From contig VERM01000072.1 of assembly GCA_018882645.1 (NCBI GenBank), forward strand, positions 1-7,066: DNA of 7,066 nt. Reading direction: 5' to 3'. Numbering within the stretch: the first letter of the stretch is position 1; each line of letters opens with the position of its first letter. This document shows positions 1 to 6,960 of the stretch, one piece after another. Both the position numbers and the translations under genes were made by a program. The stretch is from Ferruginibacter sp. (GTDB lineage: Bacteria > Bacteroidota > Bacteroidia > Chitinophagales > Chitinophagaceae). The notes below the pieces were generated by a model. It was not told the origin of the DNA. It was given only the letters and a program-made list of their open reading frames with translations, and searched no databases.

Positions 1-709
1 CCCTAATATACAACCATCCGGAATCAATTCGGCCAAATTAGATACTCTTTTAGAGCGTTATGCCAAAGCACTGAGAAAAAATCCGGAAGATATTATCGAA
101 ACAGACTGGGAAAATGAAATGGATTCGACATTAAACATTATGATAGGTATTCCTCCAAAATCGTTTACGTATGATAACAAAAAATACACGCCTCTATCGT
201 TGGCAAAAAATTTAGGATTAAATCAAGATGATTATATTCAGTTGACCTCCTTCAACCATCACCCCTATTATGATAAATTTTGTTTAGAATCCAGATTCAA
301 CTGGTCCTATAGTCTTTATTATAACGTTCCTTTGGATGAATTTATCTCGACTATTGATTCGGCCTTATCAAAAGGGTATTCTGTAGCATTGAATACTGAC
401 GTTTCCGGAAGCGAATTTGAAACGGGATTTTTGAGGGGCTATATTATTAATAATAAAACCGAAAAGATAACTCAGGATATAAGACAAAAAGCATTTGAAA
501 CGGGTTATACAACAGTTGATCATATCATGCATATTATTGGTATGGCGATAGATGAGAAGAATCAAAAATTTTATATAGTGAAAAATTCCTGGGGCTCTTT
601 TTACAGAGATGGATACCTGTATTTGTCTGAAAGCTATATCAGGGAAATGGGGGTTAGTATACTCGTCAATAAAAGCGGATTGCCGGCGACCCTCAAATCC
701 AGATTTTAA
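1..709 (+). CDS. C1B papain-like cysteine peptidase (aminopeptidase C / bleomycin hydrolase type), C-terminal part
   Basis: The reading frame is open from base 2, so the N-terminal part, including the catalytic Cys and any signal peptide, lies outside the window; about 235 residues are visible. The family signature is clear near the end. The motif DHIMHIIG carries the catalytic His (codon 521-523), and VKNSWG carries the catalytic Asn (codon 584-586), followed by the GYLYLSE strand and a C-terminal segment containing ILVNKSGLP. The upstream part (FTYDNKKYTP, GLNQDDYIQLTSFNHHPYY) also resembles bacteroidotal aminopeptidase C homologues, as I remember them. These enzymes hydrolyse peptides from the N-terminus and usually form a hexameric self-compartmentalised ring. 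Location cannot be judged without the N-terminus. The ATG at 119 is internal and is not the start. The gene ends 30 bases before the convergent E1 gene. Family call strong; substrate unknown. Confidence 0.9.
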   Translation, partial: PNIQPSGINSAKLDTLLERYAKALRKNPEDIIETDWENEMDSTLNIMIGIPPKSFTYDNKKYTPLSLAKNLGLNQDDYIQLTSFNHHPYYDKFCLESRFNWSYSLYYNVPLDEFISTIDSALSKGYSVALNTDVSGSEFETGFLRGYIINNKTEKITQDIRQKAFETGYTTVDHIMHIIGMAIDEKNQKFYIVKNSWGSFYRDGYLYLSESYIREMGVSILVNKSGLPATLKSRF

Positions 710-739
710 TAATGAAATGTTTCAAGGTTTTGCTATTCA

Positions 740-2743
740 TTAATATTGTATCAATTTACCGACGGTCTCCTCTAATCTCGAATAGGCCATAAAATTTTTC
801 TCCAGTTCAAGATTAAAAGGAATTGGAGTATCCAGGCTTGCACATCTCATCACTGGTGCATCCAGCAAATGAAAGCAGTGCTCGTTGATCCACGCAGAAA
901 TCTCTCCGCCGATTCCTCCTGTCAGCGTGTCTTCATGCAATATCAGCACCCTGCCGGTTCTGCCCACCGCTTCGCGTATCGCATCGTAGTCGAGCGGTAA
1001 TAAAGTCCTGAGATCAAGAATATCGACTGATAAATTCGGATGCTTTTTTGCATATTCCTGTGCCCAGTGAACACCTGCTCCATATGTTACAATTGAAAAA
1101 TCTTCTCCTTTGCAAACATGCTTTGCTTTCCCTATTTCTATCTCATAGTAAGCATCCGGAACAGTTTCGCTGATACTCCTGTACAATCCTTTGTGTTCAA
1201 AAAACAATACAGGATTAGGATCATTGATGGCTGCAATCAGCAAACCCTTTGCATCTGCCGGAGTAGAAGGGTAAACTACTTTAAGTCCCGGTGTATGCAC
1301 AAACCAGGCTTCGTTGCTCTGACTATGAAAAGGCCCGGCACCCACACCGCCGCCGGTTGGCATACGAATGACTACATCAGCGTTTTGTCCCCACCTGTAA
1401 TGAATCTTTGCCAGATTATTCACAATCTGATTGAACCCAACTGTTACAAAATCGGCGAACTGCATTTCCATCATGGACTTGTATCCTTTCAAACTCAATC
1501 CCAGTGAAGTTCCTACGATGGCGCTCTCGCAAAGAGGTGTGTTTCTGATTCTTTCTTTACCGAACTTCTCAACAAAGCCTTCCGTGACTTTAAAAGCACC
1601 GCCGTATTCGGCAATGTCTTGTCCCATTAAAACCAAATTCGGATGATGCTCTAAAGAAAGTTCAAGCGCATCACTGATGGCGTTGATGAATTTTTTTTCT
1701 GAAGTAGAACCATACGGCGTTTGTCCGTTACTGTTATCAAAAAGTATCTCCGGAGAAGGTTTATAAGAGGCATACACATCATTCAGCTCTTCATTTGTGT
1801 CAGGCACTATTGGAGCGGTAATAAGTCCTTTTCTTATTTCCTCATCTATTTGATGTTTGATTTCACCGCGTATGGATACTATTTCCTGTGCCGTTAGAAC
1901 ATTTTCATTCACCAGCCAGGATTCATAATTTTTTATGGGATCCTTCTTTTCCCATTCTTCAAACAGGTTTTTGGGTACGTATTTTACACCGCTTGCTTCT
2001 TCATGGCCTCTCATTCTGAATGTCATACATTCAATCAGATAAGGCTTTTGATGTTCTGTACAATATTCCCTCACGCCTTTAATGGTGTCATATACGGTGA
2101 GTAAATTATTCCCGTCTATTTGAACACCTTCTATTCCGTAACCGACAGCTTTTTCTATAAGACTTTGGCATCTGTATTGTTCATTGGTTGGCGTACTTAA
2201 GCCATATCCGTTGTTTTCTATAATGAAGATTACAGGAAGATCCCATACTGCAGCGGTATTCAAGGCTTCATGAAAATCCCCCTCGCTTGTACCGCCGTCA
2301 CCTGTAAATGCCACGGAAACTTTTTTTTCCTGTTTTAGTTTATGTGCCAGTGCCACACCGTCCGCAATGGCCAATTGAGGCCCGAGGTGTGATATCATTC
2401 CGCAGATATGATGTTCCTTATTGCCAAAATGGAAACTTCTTTCACGACCCTTACTGTAGCCGTCTTTATCTCCCTGCCATTGTTTGAATAACTTTGTCAA
2501 AGGCATTTTTCTGGTAGTGAATACACCCAGGTTTCTGTGTAATGGCATTACCCATTCATCATTATCCAATGCCAGTGTAGTTCCTACTGAAATAGCTTCC
2601 TGGCCGATACCGCTAAACCATTTGGAAATTTTTCCCTGGCGCAGTAAAACCAGCATTTTTTCTTCAATCATTCGGGGAAGTAATATTGCCCGATAAAAAT
2701 CTACAAGCTGCTCGTTGGTTAGTTCTCTTCGTGAAAATTCCAT
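740..2743 (-). CDS. 2-oxoacid (probably branched-chain) dehydrogenase E1 component, alpha-beta fusion
   Basis: This 667-residue protein joins both halves of a thiamine-diphosphate E1 dehydrogenase. The alpha half (about 1-310) contains the ThDP/Mg motif GDGG at 148-151 running to ENNGYG at 176-181, and the loop RMRGHEEASG at 243-252. A poorly conserved linker (about 310-350) leads to the beta half, with MGQDIAEYGG (373-382), PLCESAIV with the likely ThDP-activating Glu406, GPFHSQ with the probable active-site His473, and the C-terminal transketolase domain from about residue 540. E1 decarboxylates a 2-oxoacid and passes the acyl group to the lipoyl E2; substrates in this group are usually branched-chain 2-oxoacids or pyruvate, and the sequence alone does not decide. 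Branched-chain substrates would fit the iso-branched fatty acids common in Bacteroidota. The length matches similar bacteroidotal fusions. I chose the ATG at 2743 because homology starts with MEFSRRELTNEQL; the in-frame ATG at 2800 would add 19 residues coded by a palindromic repeat. No E2 or E3 gene is in view. Confidence 0.92.
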   Translation of the reverse strand: MEFSRRELTNEQLVDFYRAILLPRMIEEKMLVLLRQGKISKWFSGIGQEAISVGTTLALDNDEWVMPLHRNLGVFTTRKMPLTKLFKQWQGDKDGYSKGRERSFHFGNKEHHICGMISHLGPQLAIADGVALAHKLKQEKKVSVAFTGDGGTSEGDFHEALNTAAVWDLPVIFIIENNGYGLSTPTNEQYRCQSLIEKAVGYGIEGVQIDGNNLLTVYDTIKGVREYCTEHQKPYLIECMTFRMRGHEEASGVKYVPKNLFEEWEKKDPIKNYESWLVNENVLTAQEIVSIRGEIKHQIDEEIRKGLITAPIVPDTNEELNDVYASYKPSPEILFDNSNGQTPYGSTSEKKFINAISDALELSLEHHPNLVLMGQDIAEYGGAFKVTEGFVEKFGKERIRNTPLCESAIVGTSLGLSLKGYKSMMEMQFADFVTVGFNQIVNNLAKIHYRWGQNADVVIRMPTGGGVGAGPFHSQSNEAWFVHTPGLKVVYPSTPADAKGLLIAAINDPNPVLFFEHKGLYRSISETVPDAYYEIEIGKAKHVCKGEDFSIVTYGAGVHWAQEYAKKHPNLSVDILDLRTLLPLDYDAIREAVGRTGRVLILHEDTLTGGIGGEISAWINEHCFHLLDAPVMRCASLDTPIPFNLELEKNFMAYSRLEETVGKLIQY

Positions 2744-2767
2744 GGGCGAATTTCCCGAATATTGTCC

Positions 2768-2789
2768 AAATCTGCAAATTTGCAGATTT
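2768..2789. repeat. 22-base perfect palindrome with 8-base periodicity
   Basis: The arms AAATCTGCAAA and TTTGCAGATTT are exact reverse complements with no spacer. Read on the minus strand, the tract also divides into 8-base units AAATCTGC, AAATTTGC and AGATTTGG. It lies between the stop of the ORF6N remnant (2793) and the preferred E1 start (2743), so it would be in the E1 leader. The left arm on the minus strand contains TAAATCTG (2790 to 2783), one mismatch from the Bacteroidota -7 element, so it could overlap a promoter. Possible readings are a dimeric-regulator operator, an RNA hairpin, or a fragment of an intergenic repeat family. There is no following U-run to support a terminator. The palindrome itself is certain; its function is not. 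Confidence 0.75.
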
Positions 2790-2792
2790 ATA

Positions 2793-3149
2793 TTAATCAT
2801 CTTCCCTTATAAAACCAATACGATTCCTTTTAGGTGGTGGAGGTGGAGTCAGCATTTTTTTAAGCGTTTCAAATATTACGCTAATCTCTTTGTCGTGCAT
2901 CCCGATTTTTTGCTCGAGTTTTTCTACTTTCCGAATCATGTCTTTATTCAGCAGAGCAATTTCCCGTAAAGCAGTAAATACCCTCACAATTTGAATATTT
3001 GCCTGGATAGCCCTTTCACTGTTTAACACAGAGGCCAACATTACCGCTCCGTATTCGGTAAAGGCAAAAGGAGGAAAAGTACTATGTTTTAATGTCTGGA
3101 ACCGGTCGCAATTTGCGACCAGTTCCAGATATTCCTTTCGAGCATTCAA
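2793..3149 (-). pseudogene. ORF6N-domain protein, 5'-truncated remnant
   Basis: The frame codes for about 118 residues that match the C-terminal half of ORF6N-domain proteins, a family related to phage antirepressor/Rha-type DNA-binding proteins. Visible landmarks in order are ELVANCDRFQTLKHS (about 9-23), the AFTEYGAVMLASVLNSERA block (29-47), the NIQIVRVFTALRE helix (51-63), a coiled-coil-like stretch (about 65-98), and a proline-rich tail TPPPPPKRNRIGF. The N-terminal part of the domain (the segment resembling VMLDxDLAELY...FPxDFMF) is absent, because the frame reaches a stop codon (the TAG that ends the M16 gene) 11 codons upstream. There is no in-frame ATG at the 5' end; only a TTG at 3149 is available, and the nearby ATG at 3145 is in another frame. 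It is therefore probably a decayed fragment, though a short expressed protein cannot be excluded. It shares the direction of its neighbours and may be transcribed by read-through. Confidence 0.75.
3095..3129 (-). repeat. 35-base inverted repeat (hairpin) within the ORF6N remnant
   Basis: Two 17-base arms flank a single central base (3112). Pairing is complete except for C3103/A3121 on the plus strand. In minus-strand RNA that pair becomes G-U, so the transcript could form an unbroken 17-pair stem apart from loop strain. The inner core is GGTCGCAA / TTGCGACC. The repeat covers the codons for residues 8-18 (LELVANCDRFQ), the segment I remember as strongly conserved in this group of ORF6N proteins. 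No U-run follows, so it is not a standard terminator. The structure is directly visible; a role in RNA or DNA is inference. Confidence 0.8.
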
Positions 3150-3171
3150 CCTAACCCTTAAACCTTTAAAC
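3150..3171. repeat. Short degenerate 7-base-period tract
   Basis: On the minus strand this reads as GTTTAAAG, GTTTAAG, GGTTAGG in succession, an imperfect tandem of about 7 bases. It fills almost all of the gap between the M16 stop (3175-3177) and the broken 5' edge of the ORF6N fragment. It may mark the junction where the ORF6N gene lost its N-terminal part, or may be chance low complexity. The tract is short, so confidence is modest. Confidence 0.4.
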
Positions 3172-3174
3172 TTC

Positions 3175-4455
3175 CTAATAGACTACAAGTTCATAAAACT
3201 TCTCCGGACACAGGTACTTATTGGCTAACTCCTGTAGGGTGTCAGGAGTGATTGTTTTAATTTCATTTATTGATTGGTAAAAATAATCATCTTCCAACTC
3301 GTTTAAAATGATGTTTTTCCAACGGGCTATAATGTGAAATGGACCGTCCAAGTCTCCCAGAATACTTCCAATCATATAGTTACGTACCAATAGTAGCTCA
3401 TCATCACTCACTTTCCTTTCTCTGAGCAGCTTCATCTCTTTATACACTTCTTCAATCGTTGCTTCGCAAACATCTTTTCCTGCTTCAGTACTGATTAACC
3501 ATGCACTTTGTTGTTTGTGGTTCTGCAGATAGCTGTAAATTCCATAGGTATATCCTTTGTCTTCTCTGATATTTCCCATCAGCCTTGATCCAAAAAAACC
3601 ACCGAACAAAGTATTGAGTACGGCCACTTTTTTAAAATCCGGGTGTTGTCTGTTAGGAAATGGTGCTGCAATGCGTATGGCGCCCTGAACGGCACCTACA
3701 TCATTTTGTATCCGGTATTTTTTTTCTGTTGCAGGTTTGGCAACAATTTCGGGCACTTCCAATAATGTGTTGCTTGCTTTTAATTTTCCGAAATGGGTGT
3801 TCAGCTGTTCCTTCAGATCAGACGGCAGATTGCCGGCAACAAATATGATGCATTTTCCATTCAGGTAATAATCGTTATAAAATTGTATACACTCTTTTAC
3901 TGAAATGTGATCAAGATCTTCAGGGTTGGTGTATACTCCGTATGGATGTTTTTCTCCATATAGATAACTGTCAATCAGTCTAGATGCCACAAACTCCGCT
4001 TTCTTCAAATTCACCGCCAGTCGTTGTTTTGAATTCTGCTGGTATATTTCCAACTCTGAAGAAGGAAATACTGATTCGGTAAGCATGTCTTCTATTACTG
4101 GCAAAAGTTTGTCAACATGCTTCGACAAGCTGTGTAATGATAAGATGGCGGTTTCATTAAAACAAGATCTGTTACAAAAAGCGCCATAATATTCAAATGC
4201 CTCGTTGAGTTGAAATGCATTGCGTGAATTTGTTCCATTTTTCAGCAGAAAATTGGTTGCAGCAGCCACGCCTTTTTTCTGTTCAAAAGAATTGCCGGCG
4301 TAAAAAACCCATTCCAGCTGTAAAACTTCCTGTGCACCCGCATTGATAGCGTAAACGGATATTCCGTTATCCAGTTTATAATGTTCATAAGGCTTGAGAT
4401 TCAAATTAAATTCAATCGCATCTTTAATCTGTGGCGCTATCTTTCTGTTCATCAT
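3175..4455 (-). CDS. M16 family peptidase, non-catalytic (R/Y-pair) subunit
   Basis: This 426-residue protein has the two-domain M16B fold pattern: an N-terminal M16 domain (about 20-165) and a C-terminal M16_C domain (about 180-355) followed by a helical tail. The zinc motif HxxEH is missing. The equivalent stretch at 61-75 (KGVAAATNFLLKNGT) has no His or Glu at the metal positions, so the protein should not bind catalytic zinc. It does keep the substrate-binding R/Y pair in NIREDKGYTYG, as Arg297 and Tyr304. This is the complement of the upstream gene and indicates the regulatory or substrate-binding half of a heterodimer, as described for other bacterial M16B pairs and for mitochondrial alpha-MPP. 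No signal peptide or membrane segment is apparent. I chose the ATG at 4455 because it overlaps the upstream stop as TAATG; a second ATG follows directly at 4452, and an in-frame ATG at 4491 would lie inside the upstream gene and add unconserved residues. Confidence 0.9.
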   Translation of the reverse strand: MMNRKIAPQIKDAIEFNLNLKPYEHYKLDNGISVYAINAGAQEVLQLEWVFYAGNSFEQKKGVAAATNFLLKNGTNSRNAFQLNEAFEYYGAFCNRSCFNETAILSLHSLSKHVDKLLPVIEDMLTESVFPSSELEIYQQNSKQRLAVNLKKAEFVASRLIDSYLYGEKHPYGVYTNPEDLDHISVKECIQFYNDYYLNGKCIIFVAGNLPSDLKEQLNTHFGKLKASNTLLEVPEIVAKPATEKKYRIQNDVGAVQGAIRIAAPFPNRQHPDFKKVAVLNTLFGGFFGSRLMGNIREDKGYTYGIYSYLQNHKQQSAWLISTEAGKDVCEATIEEVYKEMKLLRERKVSDDELLLVRNYMIGSILGDLDGPFHIIARWKNIILNELEDDYFYQSINEIKTITPDTLQELANKYLCPEKFYELVVY

Positions 4456-5696
4456 TAGGAGTTGTTGCTTAAATAGTACATGGTGCTGCAATTGTTCTCA
4501 TTGAAAATAATGCAGCTTTGTTCTTTAATCTGATTGGCGGTAACGCCATGATAACGGGATAATTCAGTATTGATAAGATTGGCATCTCCCAGCAATTCAT
4601 ACATGGCAATACTGGCCGCACGATTGGTCAGACTCATGTCTTCAAACGCCATTGCGCTTTCGGTTTTGTTTTTAACTTTTTCGAGTTCAACTTCGCTTAT
4701 GCCTTCCCGTTGTAATTTAACTAGCTCTTCATTTACGGCCTCTTCGGCTTCTTTTATCGTAACGCCTTTTACCAGTTTTCCTTCTATCGTCATTAGCCCG
4801 GCATCTGAGCTGCCAAAATGATAGCAGTCGATACTGCTAAACAGTTTTTTCTCTTTTACCAAGGACTGAAACAAACGAGAGGAGCCGCCTCCGCTTAAAA
4901 TATCTGAGATCAAGTCTGCCGTATAATACCGGCTGTCTGTTCTGGGATAGATATGCCAGCATTTATACAATGCATCTAAAGGAACATCAGCCTTGACTTC
5001 AAGCTTGCGCGGAGCTGTTTGCTGCGGTTCCTGCGGGAGATTTCGATTATATTTATTTCCGGAAGGAATAGGTCCAAACCATTTGTCTGCCAACAATTTA
5101 ATCTGATCTGTATCCACATTTCCGGCTACTACCAGTACTGCATTGAGTGGTGTATAGTGCTTGAAAAAAAATTCTTTTACATCTTCCAGTGTGGCATCTT
5201 CAACATGCTTGAGACTGGCGCCTATGGTCATCCATTTATAGGGATGCGTGGTATAAGCGAGCGTTCTCATTTTATGCCATACATCACCGTATGGTTTATT
5301 GATATAATGCTCTTTGAATTCTTCGCAGACTACTTTGCGTTGCACTTCCAGGCTTTTCTTGCTGAAAGCCAGACTTAGCATACGATCGCTCTCCAGCCAG
5401 AAAGCAGTTTCGATATTTTCTGCAGGAAGCTGACAATAATAATTTGTCAGGTCGTTTGTAGTGAAGGCATTGTTTTCTCCCCCTGCAATTTGAAGCGGCT
5501 CATCATAAACGGGAATATTTTTGCTGCCGCCAAACATCAGATGTTCAAACAAGTGAGCAAATCCCGTTTTTTCCGGATTTTCATCTTTTGCACCCACATC
5601 ATATATAACATTAACCACAGCCATCGGTGTGCTTTTATCCTGATGAACCAATACGCGGAGTCCGTTATCTAAAGTAAATCTTTCAAACTGAATCAT
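4455..5696 (-). CDS. M16 family zinc peptidase, catalytic subunit
   Basis: This 413-residue insulinase-family protein carries the inverted zinc motif HLFEH at 48-52 (His48 and His52 zinc ligands, Glu51 general base). The likely third ligand is Glu126 in VVCEEFKEH, about 73 residues later as the family requires. The flanking GFAHLFEHLMFGGS and the GGENNAFTTNDLTNYY segment are typical. The C-terminal M16_C domain (about 165-345) lacks the R/Y pair: in SLVKEKKLFSS the equivalent positions are Val280 and Ser287. It should therefore need the downstream partner, which has the pair. Such clamshell-shaped enzymes degrade peptides that fit an enclosed chamber. With no signal peptide visible, a cytoplasmic site is most likely. 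The start MIQFERFTLDNGL agrees with remembered bacteroidotal homologues. A good -7 element lies only four bases upstream of the ATG, suggesting a leaderless or nearly leaderless transcript. Confidence 0.93.
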   Translation of the reverse strand: MIQFERFTLDNGLRVLVHQDKSTPMAVVNVIYDVGAKDENPEKTGFAHLFEHLMFGGSKNIPVYDEPLQIAGGENNAFTTNDLTNYYCQLPAENIETAFWLESDRMLSLAFSKKSLEVQRKVVCEEFKEHYINKPYGDVWHKMRTLAYTTHPYKWMTIGASLKHVEDATLEDVKEFFFKHYTPLNAVLVVAGNVDTDQIKLLADKWFGPIPSGNKYNRNLPQEPQQTAPRKLEVKADVPLDALYKCWHIYPRTDSRYYTADLISDILSGGGSSRLFQSLVKEKKLFSSIDCYHFGSSDAGLMTIEGKLVKGVTIKEAEEAVNEELVKLQREGISEVELEKVKNKTESAMAFEDMSLTNRAASIAMYELLGDANLINTELSRYHGVTANQIKEQSCIIFNENNCSTMYYLSNNS

Positions 5697-5700
5697 GATG

Positions 5701-5708
5701 CAAATTTA
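5701..5708 (-). promoter_or_regulatory. Candidate -7 promoter element for the M16 gene pair
   Basis: The minus strand reads TAAATTTG, an exact match to the Bacteroidota primary-sigma -7 consensus TAnnTTTG. No clear TTG is found at the expected -33 spacing. The element ends four bases before the ATG at 5696, so transcription would start at or very near the start codon. It could be a chance match in AT-rich DNA. Confidence 0.4.
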
Positions 5709-5764
5709 CGCGGTGAATCTTGAAATTACAGATTACATCATTTCTATTTAAAACTTATTGCTCG

Positions 5765-5772
5765 TAATTTTG
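5765..5772 (+). promoter_or_regulatory. Candidate -7 promoter element for mqnC
   Basis: TAATTTTG matches TAnnTTTG exactly and sits 42 bases before the mqnC ATG, giving a leader of about 35-40 bases. The -33 region (about 5741-5743) reads TTT, not TTG, so only half of the promoter is well matched. Its position in a divergent intergenic gap supports it. Confidence 0.5.
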
Positions 5773-5814
5773 TTGACCATTGTAAGTAAATCATTTTTTA
5801 AGCAACACTTCAAC

Positions 5815-6936
5815 ATGAATACAAGCGAATTATTGGAAAAAGCGCTGAATTTTGAGTTTCTCTCCGTAGAAGAAGGGGTATTCCTATTCGAAAATGCTTC
5901 TTTGAATGAGCTGATGTATGTGGGAAACGAGCTGCGTAAAAAGCAGGTGCCTCATGGTAAAGTCACCTGGCAAATAGACAGAAATGTCAATACTACGAAT
6001 GTCTGTATCGCCAATTGTAAATTTTGCAACTTCTATCGCATACCCGGACATCCCGATGCATACATCACAGATATTGAGACCTACAAGAAAAAAATTGAAG
6101 AGACCATCAAATATGGCGGAGATCAATTGCTATTGCAAGGTGGTCATCACCCGGAATTGGGTTTGAGCTTTTATGTCAATTTGTTTAAAGAGCTCAAGTC
6201 TCTCTATCCGAATATCAAACTTCATACCCTTGGTCCTCCTGAAATAGCTCACATCACCAAGCTGGAAAAAAGCACTCATCGTGAGGTGTTGAAGGCATTG
6301 AAGGAAGCCGGTATGGACAGTCTGCCCGGAGCAGGAGCAGAAATACTAACGGATAGGGTTAGACGATTAATCAGCAAGGGAAAGTGCGGTGCACAGGAGT
6401 GGCTGGATATCATGCATGAGGCCCATAAATTAAACATCACCACATCCGGAACGATGATGTTTGGCCATGTGGAAGCGATTACAGAGCGTTTTGAGCATCT
6501 TGTCAAAATCAGAGAAGTACAAAGCCGCAAGCCGGAAAATGCAAAAGGCTTTCTTGCATTTATACCATGGACATTTCAAGATGTGGATACGCTGCTGACG
6601 AAAATCAGAGGCGTACAAAATCTCACCACGCCCGAGGAGTACATCCGTATGATTGCCATGAGCAGAATCATGTTGCCGAATATAAAAAACATACAAGCCA
6701 GCTGGCTGACGGTGGGCAAAAACATTGCACAGATTTGTCTGCATGCCGGCGCCAATGATTTTGGAAGCATCATGATTGAAGAAAATGTAGTCAGTGCTGC
6801 AGGTGCGCCGCATCGGTTTACGGCTAAGTCTATTCAACAATCCATAAGAGATGCGGGCTTTGAACCGCAATTGCGAAACCAGCAATATGAATGGAGGGAA
6901 ATGCCTGAAATGGAGGAGCAGGTGATAGATTATTAG
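5815..6936 (+). CDS. mqnC: Cyclic dehypoxanthinyl futalosine synthase (radical SAM, menaquinone synthesis)
   Basis: This 373-residue radical SAM enzyme has the CxxxCxxC cluster motif at Cys64, Cys68 and Cys71 (NVCIANCKFCNFYR), which binds the 4Fe-4S cluster that cleaves S-adenosylmethionine. Other MqnC landmarks are LLQGGHHPELG (106-116), LGPPEIAHI (139-147), DSLPGAGAEILTDRVR (168-183), TMMFGHVE (213-220), FIPWTFQ (249-255), NIQASWLTVG (292-301) and GANDFGSIMIEENVVSAAG (312-330). It is closer to MqnC than to the related MqnE or CofH. It cyclises dehypoxanthine futalosine to the spiro intermediate that MqnD then converts to a naphthoate, in the futalosine route to menaquinone in the cytoplasm. 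The ATG at 5815 is preferred over an in-frame TTG at 5758 because homology begins at MNTSELLEKALNF. No other mqn gene is in view, so the pathway genes are probably dispersed. Full length and intact. Confidence 0.94.
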   Translation: MNTSELLEKALNFEFLSVEEGVFLFENASLNELMYVGNELRKKQVPHGKVTWQIDRNVNTTNVCIANCKFCNFYRIPGHPDAYITDIETYKKKIEETIKYGGDQLLLQGGHHPELGLSFYVNLFKELKSLYPNIKLHTLGPPEIAHITKLEKSTHREVLKALKEAGMDSLPGAGAEILTDRVRRLISKGKCGAQEWLDIMHEAHKLNITTSGTMMFGHVEAITERFEHLVKIREVQSRKPENAKGFLAFIPWTFQDVDTLLTKIRGVQNLTTPEEYIRMIAMSRIMLPNIKNIQASWLTVGKNIAQICLHAGANDFGSIMIEENVVSAAGAPHRFTAKSIQQSIRDAGFEPQLRNQQYEWREMPEMEEQVIDY

Positions 6937-6960
6937 GAGTATATTTATCGTTAATAATTT

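Noticed and set aside
710..742. Terminator between the convergent peptidase and E1 genes
   Set aside because: There is a 7-base inverted repeat (TAATGAA at 710-716, TTCATTA at 736-742), but the stem is nearly all A-T with a 19-base loop and no adjacent U-run, so it is too weak to call.
1118..1507. Open frame of 129 codons opposite the E1 gene
   Set aside because: It is antisense to a strongly conserved enzyme, resembles no known family, and is explained as a shadow frame.
2744..2800. In-frame ATG at 2800 as the E1 start
   Set aside because: It would add 19 residues translated from the palindromic repeat, overlap the end of the ORF6N remnant, and lie outside the region that resembles the E1 family; the ATG at 2743 fits better.
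4456..4491. ATG at 4491 as the start of the non-catalytic M16 subunit
   Set aside because: It gives an unconserved extension inside the upstream coding region; the TAATG junction at 4455 is the usual coupled arrangement.
5758..5814. TTG at 5758 as the mqnC start
   Set aside because: The extra 19 residues would span the candidate -7 element, and family similarity begins at the ATG at 5815.
6430..6885. Open frame of 151 codons opposite mqnC
   Set aside because: It is antisense to conserved MqnC motifs and shows no domain-like features; treated as a chance frame.
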